The position numbers and the translations under genes are program-made. A stretch of DNA of 64,000 nucleotides from Methylobacterium sp. E-045. Its GTDB lineage: Bacteria > Pseudomonadota > Alphaproteobacteria > Rhizobiales > Beijerinckiaceae. Under the pieces are notes generated by a model. It was not told the origin of the DNA. It saw nothing but the letters and a program-made list of their open reading frames with translations, and did not search any database. Positions within the stretch are counted from its first letter, which is position 1. Each line of letters opens with the position of its first letter. Of this stretch, positions 61,426-64,000 are shown piece by piece. The DNA lies in the NCBI RefSeq assembly GCF_022829685.1, contig NZ_JAKSYE010000064.1, positions 62,001 to 126,000 of the forward strand, read 5' to 3'.

Positions 61426-62109
61426 TCAGAAAGGGTATTGTCCGGGAGACCAGTAGGGCTCCAACGGCGATCCGGCGATGGTCTCCGCCTCCCAGCGGCT
61501 TAGGATTGCGAAGAGCGCGTCCCGGTCAGCCGCCCGCAAGGGTTCATCGAGCAGGCGAAGCCGGTCGTGCATCTGCTGTTCGAATGCGTTCTCCGGGATG
61601 TAACCGCTGAAATAGAACGGACGCATCGAAGCCCAGATCTCTTGGGCTTTCTCGATCTCATCGAGGGCGATGCAGGCGGCGAGGTGCCAGTCCTTGTTGA
61701 GGAAACCGGCGCAGTACGGGTGAGTCCGTAAGAATTCTAGGCACTTGCGGCCGGTATCCAGGGGGCGGAGGGCCGAGAGGGCCACCGCATCGACCTGAAA
61801 CACGAAGTCCTCGTAAATGGTGGGATCGGACCAGAACCAACCATAGCCTCCAGGAAAGTGACCGGATCGCTGGATTTCATCGCCGCCTCGTCCAAGGTCC
61901 TGCCAAGACCGCGTTTCGTGCATGAAGAATGGAACGAGGTGCCAGCTCACCACACAGACTTTTGGGCTCGAGATCCGATCGACTAAGATCATCCGTCCTA
62001 CGGGCCCCACGGGCTTTAGCCAAACCTTGTTTCTGCCGGCGGGGAGCAGATCCGGGTTGGTTTGGAGCAGTGGCGCGTAGAGGCCTTTGATTTGCTGCTT
62101 CGTCGTCAT
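61426..62109 (-). CDS. Hypothetical protein, putative immunity partner
   Basis: A 227-residue soluble protein rich in Trp and Phe (FPGGYGWFWSDP), with no domain I recognise. Its ATG shares one base with the stop of the upstream candidate toxin (TGATG), so the two are made together. This small-partner position and coupling are typical of an immunity gene. Function is inferred from context only. Confidence 0.6.
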   Translation of the reverse strand: MTTKQQIKGLYAPLLQTNPDLLPAGRNKVWLKPVGPVGRMILVDRISSPKVCVVSWHLVPFFMHETRSWQDLGRGGDEIQRSGHFPGGYGWFWSDPTIYEDFVFQVDAVALSALRPLDTGRKCLEFLRTHPYCAGFLNKDWHLAACIALDEIEKAQEIWASMRPFYFSGYIPENAFEQQMHDRLRLLDEPLRAADRDALFAILSRWEAETIAGSPLEPYWSPGQYPF

Positions 62110-63164
62110 CAGTTCGGCCTCACCTGGACAATAACGACGCCTTTGGCGTCCGGGAAATGCATCCGCGCGATCCTAGCCAGCAGGAGTGCTCTCGTTGGGC
62201 TGAGCCCCCTTCTGCCCGTCTTGTAGTCATAGACGCAAACCATCTGTCTTGGGGTATATTCATACAAATCCAGGCGAACAGAATTTTGCTTGCCATAACG
62301 AGATCTCGTTCCCCCGGTTTGATCGATTGAATATTCGACGCGAACGTTAGGATAGTTCCGCGATTTAAATGTCTCGCCGATATCGTAATGAATGAGGGTG
62401 CCAAGTACCGGCTCGCTAAGATGGGGATTCAAGGCTTTCAGCCGACGCGTCGCTTCGTCTGTCACCTCTTGGACTTCGGAGTTGAGCGGGCAATAGTCAT
62501 TCAGGGTCGTTTGATCGACGCGCCCGACCCATATGCTTGGCAGCCTGTCTTTCTGATCGACTTGAAAATCGTATCGGAAGGCCGTTCGACCCGGTTGGCG
62601 TCCGAACGTGTCCGGCCGCGTCAGTAGATATGTGAAGAGAAGCGCGCCGGCTTCGATCGTCGCCGCGATGGCAGGAGCCACAACGAAGGGCACGACCGGC
62701 AGGAATGCTGGCTGCAGCGTCGCCTCCGGCGTGGAGCCCGAGGTGGCGAAGGGCGAGCGGGACAGAACCTCGCCGGTCTGCCCGTCGCGAATCGTCTGGA
62801 TGTCGCCGTTGTTCTCGAAGACGCGGCTGTCGCCGTCCGGCGTGACGACGGTGTGCTCTTCGTCCCAGTCGCCCCGTCCAGATCGGATACGGAGGGTGAG
62901 AACCTCGCCGCCGCCGTCCAGCAGGGTACGTTTCGGTGCCTCCGTCTCAGGATCCGCCGCGTCGAGGGACGCCTGGCGTCCGCCCTGAGACCGATCGGCC
63001 GGAATACCGCCGGCGCCGCCACTCGAAACCCAGCGCCCGCCATCGCTCTGGCCCGCGGGCGCGCGAGGCTGATCCTGGCTGTACTTCCGGCTCAACGCGC
63101 GGCGCAGGCGGACCAGCTTCATCTCCGTCCGCAGCACCGCGAGGAGGAGGCGTAGATCGCGCAC
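62109..63164 (-). CDS. Candidate toxin with C-terminal PD-(D/E)XK-like nuclease motif
   Basis: A 351-residue protein. The N-terminus is basic and contains DQPRAPAGQSDGGRWVSSGG (residues 31-50), a motif seen at the front of many rhizobial toxin-like proteins. A hydrophobic segment lies at about 160-188. The C-terminus has RLDLYE (D299) and VCVYDYKTG (D313, K315), the spacing of a PD-(D/E)XK nuclease. There is no recognisable secretion signal. Together with the coupled downstream gene it looks like a toxin-immunity pair; the toxin activity is inference. Confidence 0.6.
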   Translation of the reverse strand: MRDLRLLLAVLRTEMKLVRLRRALSRKYSQDQPRAPAGQSDGGRWVSSGGAGGIPADRSQGGRQASLDAADPETEAPKRTLLDGGGEVLTLRIRSGRGDWDEEHTVVTPDGDSRVFENNGDIQTIRDGQTGEVLSRSPFATSGSTPEATLQPAFLPVVPFVVAPAIAATIEAGALLFTYLLTRPDTFGRQPGRTAFRYDFQVDQKDRLPSIWVGRVDQTTLNDYCPLNSEVQEVTDEATRRLKALNPHLSEPVLGTLIHYDIGETFKSRNYPNVRVEYSIDQTGGTRSRYGKQNSVRLDLYEYTPRQMVCVYDYKTGRRGLSPTRALLLARIARMHFPDAKGVVIVQVRPN

Positions 63165-63246
63165 TTCGGCGGTATTCCCGAAGGCGACGCGGCGCTCGAT
63201 CTTCGACGTCGTGATCGCCTCAGTTCATGATATGTTCTACCCCGCA

Positions 63247-63259
63247 ATAATCGATTATA
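63247..63259 (-). promoter_or_regulatory. Palindromic -10 region upstream of the toxin-like gene
   Basis: Minus-strand TATAATCGATTAT contains a perfect TATAAT box inside the 12-bp palindrome ATAATCGATTAT (63247-63258). It lies in an AT-rich island about 85 bp before the toxin-like start. A good -35 box is not obvious. The rest of the 328-bp gap to asd holds the asd terminator and nothing else I recognise. Confidence 0.45.
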
Positions 63260-63298
63260 GGAAAAAATTCAAGGTATTTTGTCTTTAGGAGACGGCTT

Positions 63299-63336
63299 CA
63301 AAACGCAGAACGCCGCCCCGCGAGCGGGACGGCGTC
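63299..63336 (-). terminator. Rho-independent terminator after asd
   Basis: On the minus strand ACGCCGTCCCGC and GGGGCGGCGT pair around a TCGC loop and are followed by TCTGCGTTTT. It lies about 155 bp beyond the asd stop, upstream of the toxin-like gene's promoter region. Confidence 0.75.
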
Positions 63337-63492
63337 GATCCGATCAGTCTCAGGAATGTCGCACGATGTCCGTCTGACACCCTGAGATCGAGTCCTCCCA
63401 CCCAATCTCCGAATTTTTTTCCAAGCAAGACCAGAGCTTTGTCCTTCGGGCGAGCCCTCCGGTCGTCGCTGTGTCGCTCGAAGAAAACCTCC

Positions 63493-64000
63493 TCAGGCCG
63501 CTGCCCGCTCCTGCAGCAGCTTGCGGTTGATCAGCATCTCGGCGATCTGCACCGTGTTCAGGGCCGCGCCCTTGCGCAGGTTGTCGGCGACGCACCAGAA
63601 CGAGAGGCCGTTATCGACCGTCGAATCGGCGCGGATGCGCGAGACGTAGGTCGCGTCCTCGCCTGCCGCCTCGTGGGGCGTCATGTAGCCGCCGGGCTCG
63701 CGCTTATCGACGACCAGGATGCCCGGCGCCGAGCGCAGGAGGGCGGTGGCCTCCTCGGGCGAGATCGGGTGCTCGAACTCCACGTTCACTGCCTCGGCAT
63801 GGCCGATGAACACGGGCACGCGCACGCAGGTCGCCGTCAGCTTGATCTTGGGATCGAGCATCTTCTTGGTCTCGGCGACCATCTTCCACTCTTCCTTGGT
63901 GGAGCCGTCGTCGAGGAACACGTCGATCTGCGGGATGACGTTGAAGGCGATGCGCTTGGGGAACTTCTCCATGGTCATCTGGCCGGCGGTGAAGACCGAA
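63493..64000 (-). CDS. asd: Aspartate-semialdehyde dehydrogenase, 5'-truncated by the window edge
   Basis: The C-terminal 168 residues of the enzyme that reduces aspartyl phosphate to aspartate semialdehyde for lysine, threonine, methionine and diaminopimelate synthesis. Visible blocks are KRIAFNVIPQID, TATCVRVPVFIGHAEAVNVEF (substrate-binding region with Arg and His) and the end DNLRKGAALNTVQIAEMLI. The frame stays open to base 64000, so the start and active-site Cys are outside the window. Confidence 0.96.
   Translation of the reverse strand, partial: SVFTAGQMTMEKFPKRIAFNVIPQIDVFLDDGSTKEEWKMVAETKKMLDPKIKLTATCVRVPVFIGHAEAVNVEFEHPISPEEATALLRSAPGILVVDKREPGGYMTPHEAAGEDATYVSRIRADSTVDNGLSFWCVADNLRKGAALNTVQIAEMLINRKLLQERAAA

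Noticed and set aside
61426..63164. Prophage remnant
   Set aside because: The N-terminal motif also occurs near phage genes, but no phage structural, lysis or integrase gene is present.

Overview
This window is a GC-rich alphaproteobacterial chromosome segment. The proteins most resemble those of Rhizobiales of the Methylobacterium/Methylorubrum type. Support for this includes the rimP-nusA-ylxR-infB-rbfA-truB order, a CpdR cell-cycle regulator, two perfect CtrA boxes, a GT21 glucosyltransferase, short REP-like intergenic palindromes and a CueR/CopA pair. The genus assignment is inference, because no database search was possible.

Layout. 1-5160: 3' two thirds of gltB, a glutathione-transferase gene and gltD (glutamate synthase). 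5241-9057 (minus): DUF459 SGNH hydrolase, MltB-type lytic transglycosylase and galE. 9246-10112: galU, followed by a probable small RNA with an anti-Shine-Dalgarno motif and a textbook terminator. 10421-17132: N-formylglutamate amidohydrolase, cpdR, a grxC-nitrilase pair, DUF1178, a VTT-domain protein with DsbB, tRNA-Leu(CAA), a class I amidotransferase and an ethanolamine-type permease. 17230-25517: GT21 glycosyltransferase, class IV-like deacetylase, and a TetR regulator divergent from a two-adaptor RND efflux operon. 25518-32547: SGNH hydrolase and trmO, AMP nucleosidase, a penicillin-binding protein with an unusual C-terminal SNase-like domain, and a lytic transglycosylase.

32864-43653 is the most interesting part. 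It is a run of genes mostly joined by 1-17 bp overlaps: inositol-3-phosphate synthase, a degenerate HD-domain protein, a SAM methyltransferase, a Gfo/Idh/MocA dehydrogenase, a stand-alone YcaO protein, a xylose-isomerase-like TIM barrel, a GT4 glycosyltransferase, a PIG-L/LmbE deacetylase, a divergent uracil-DNA-glycosylase-like protein and (after a gap) a UPF0104 membrane protein. Two tandem perfect CtrA boxes lie upstream. The gene set suggests a pathway that makes a modified, probably amino-sugar-linked, inositol compound; the product is unknown.

43684-48261: an orphan PhoR-like kinase, a small unknown protein, and copA-cueR with a recognisable CueR promoter. 48399-52314: an M20 amidohydrolase and an isolated tadG-tadE-tadE-like trio. 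52494-60502 (minus): truB, rbfA, infB, ylxR, nusA and rimP, with a 5' leader that carries a promoter, a palindrome and a terminator-like attenuator. 60744-64000: a hexapeptide acetyltransferase, a candidate PD-(D/E)XK toxin with its putative immunity gene, and the 3' part of asd with its terminator. No CRISPR array, insertion sequence or integrase was seen.
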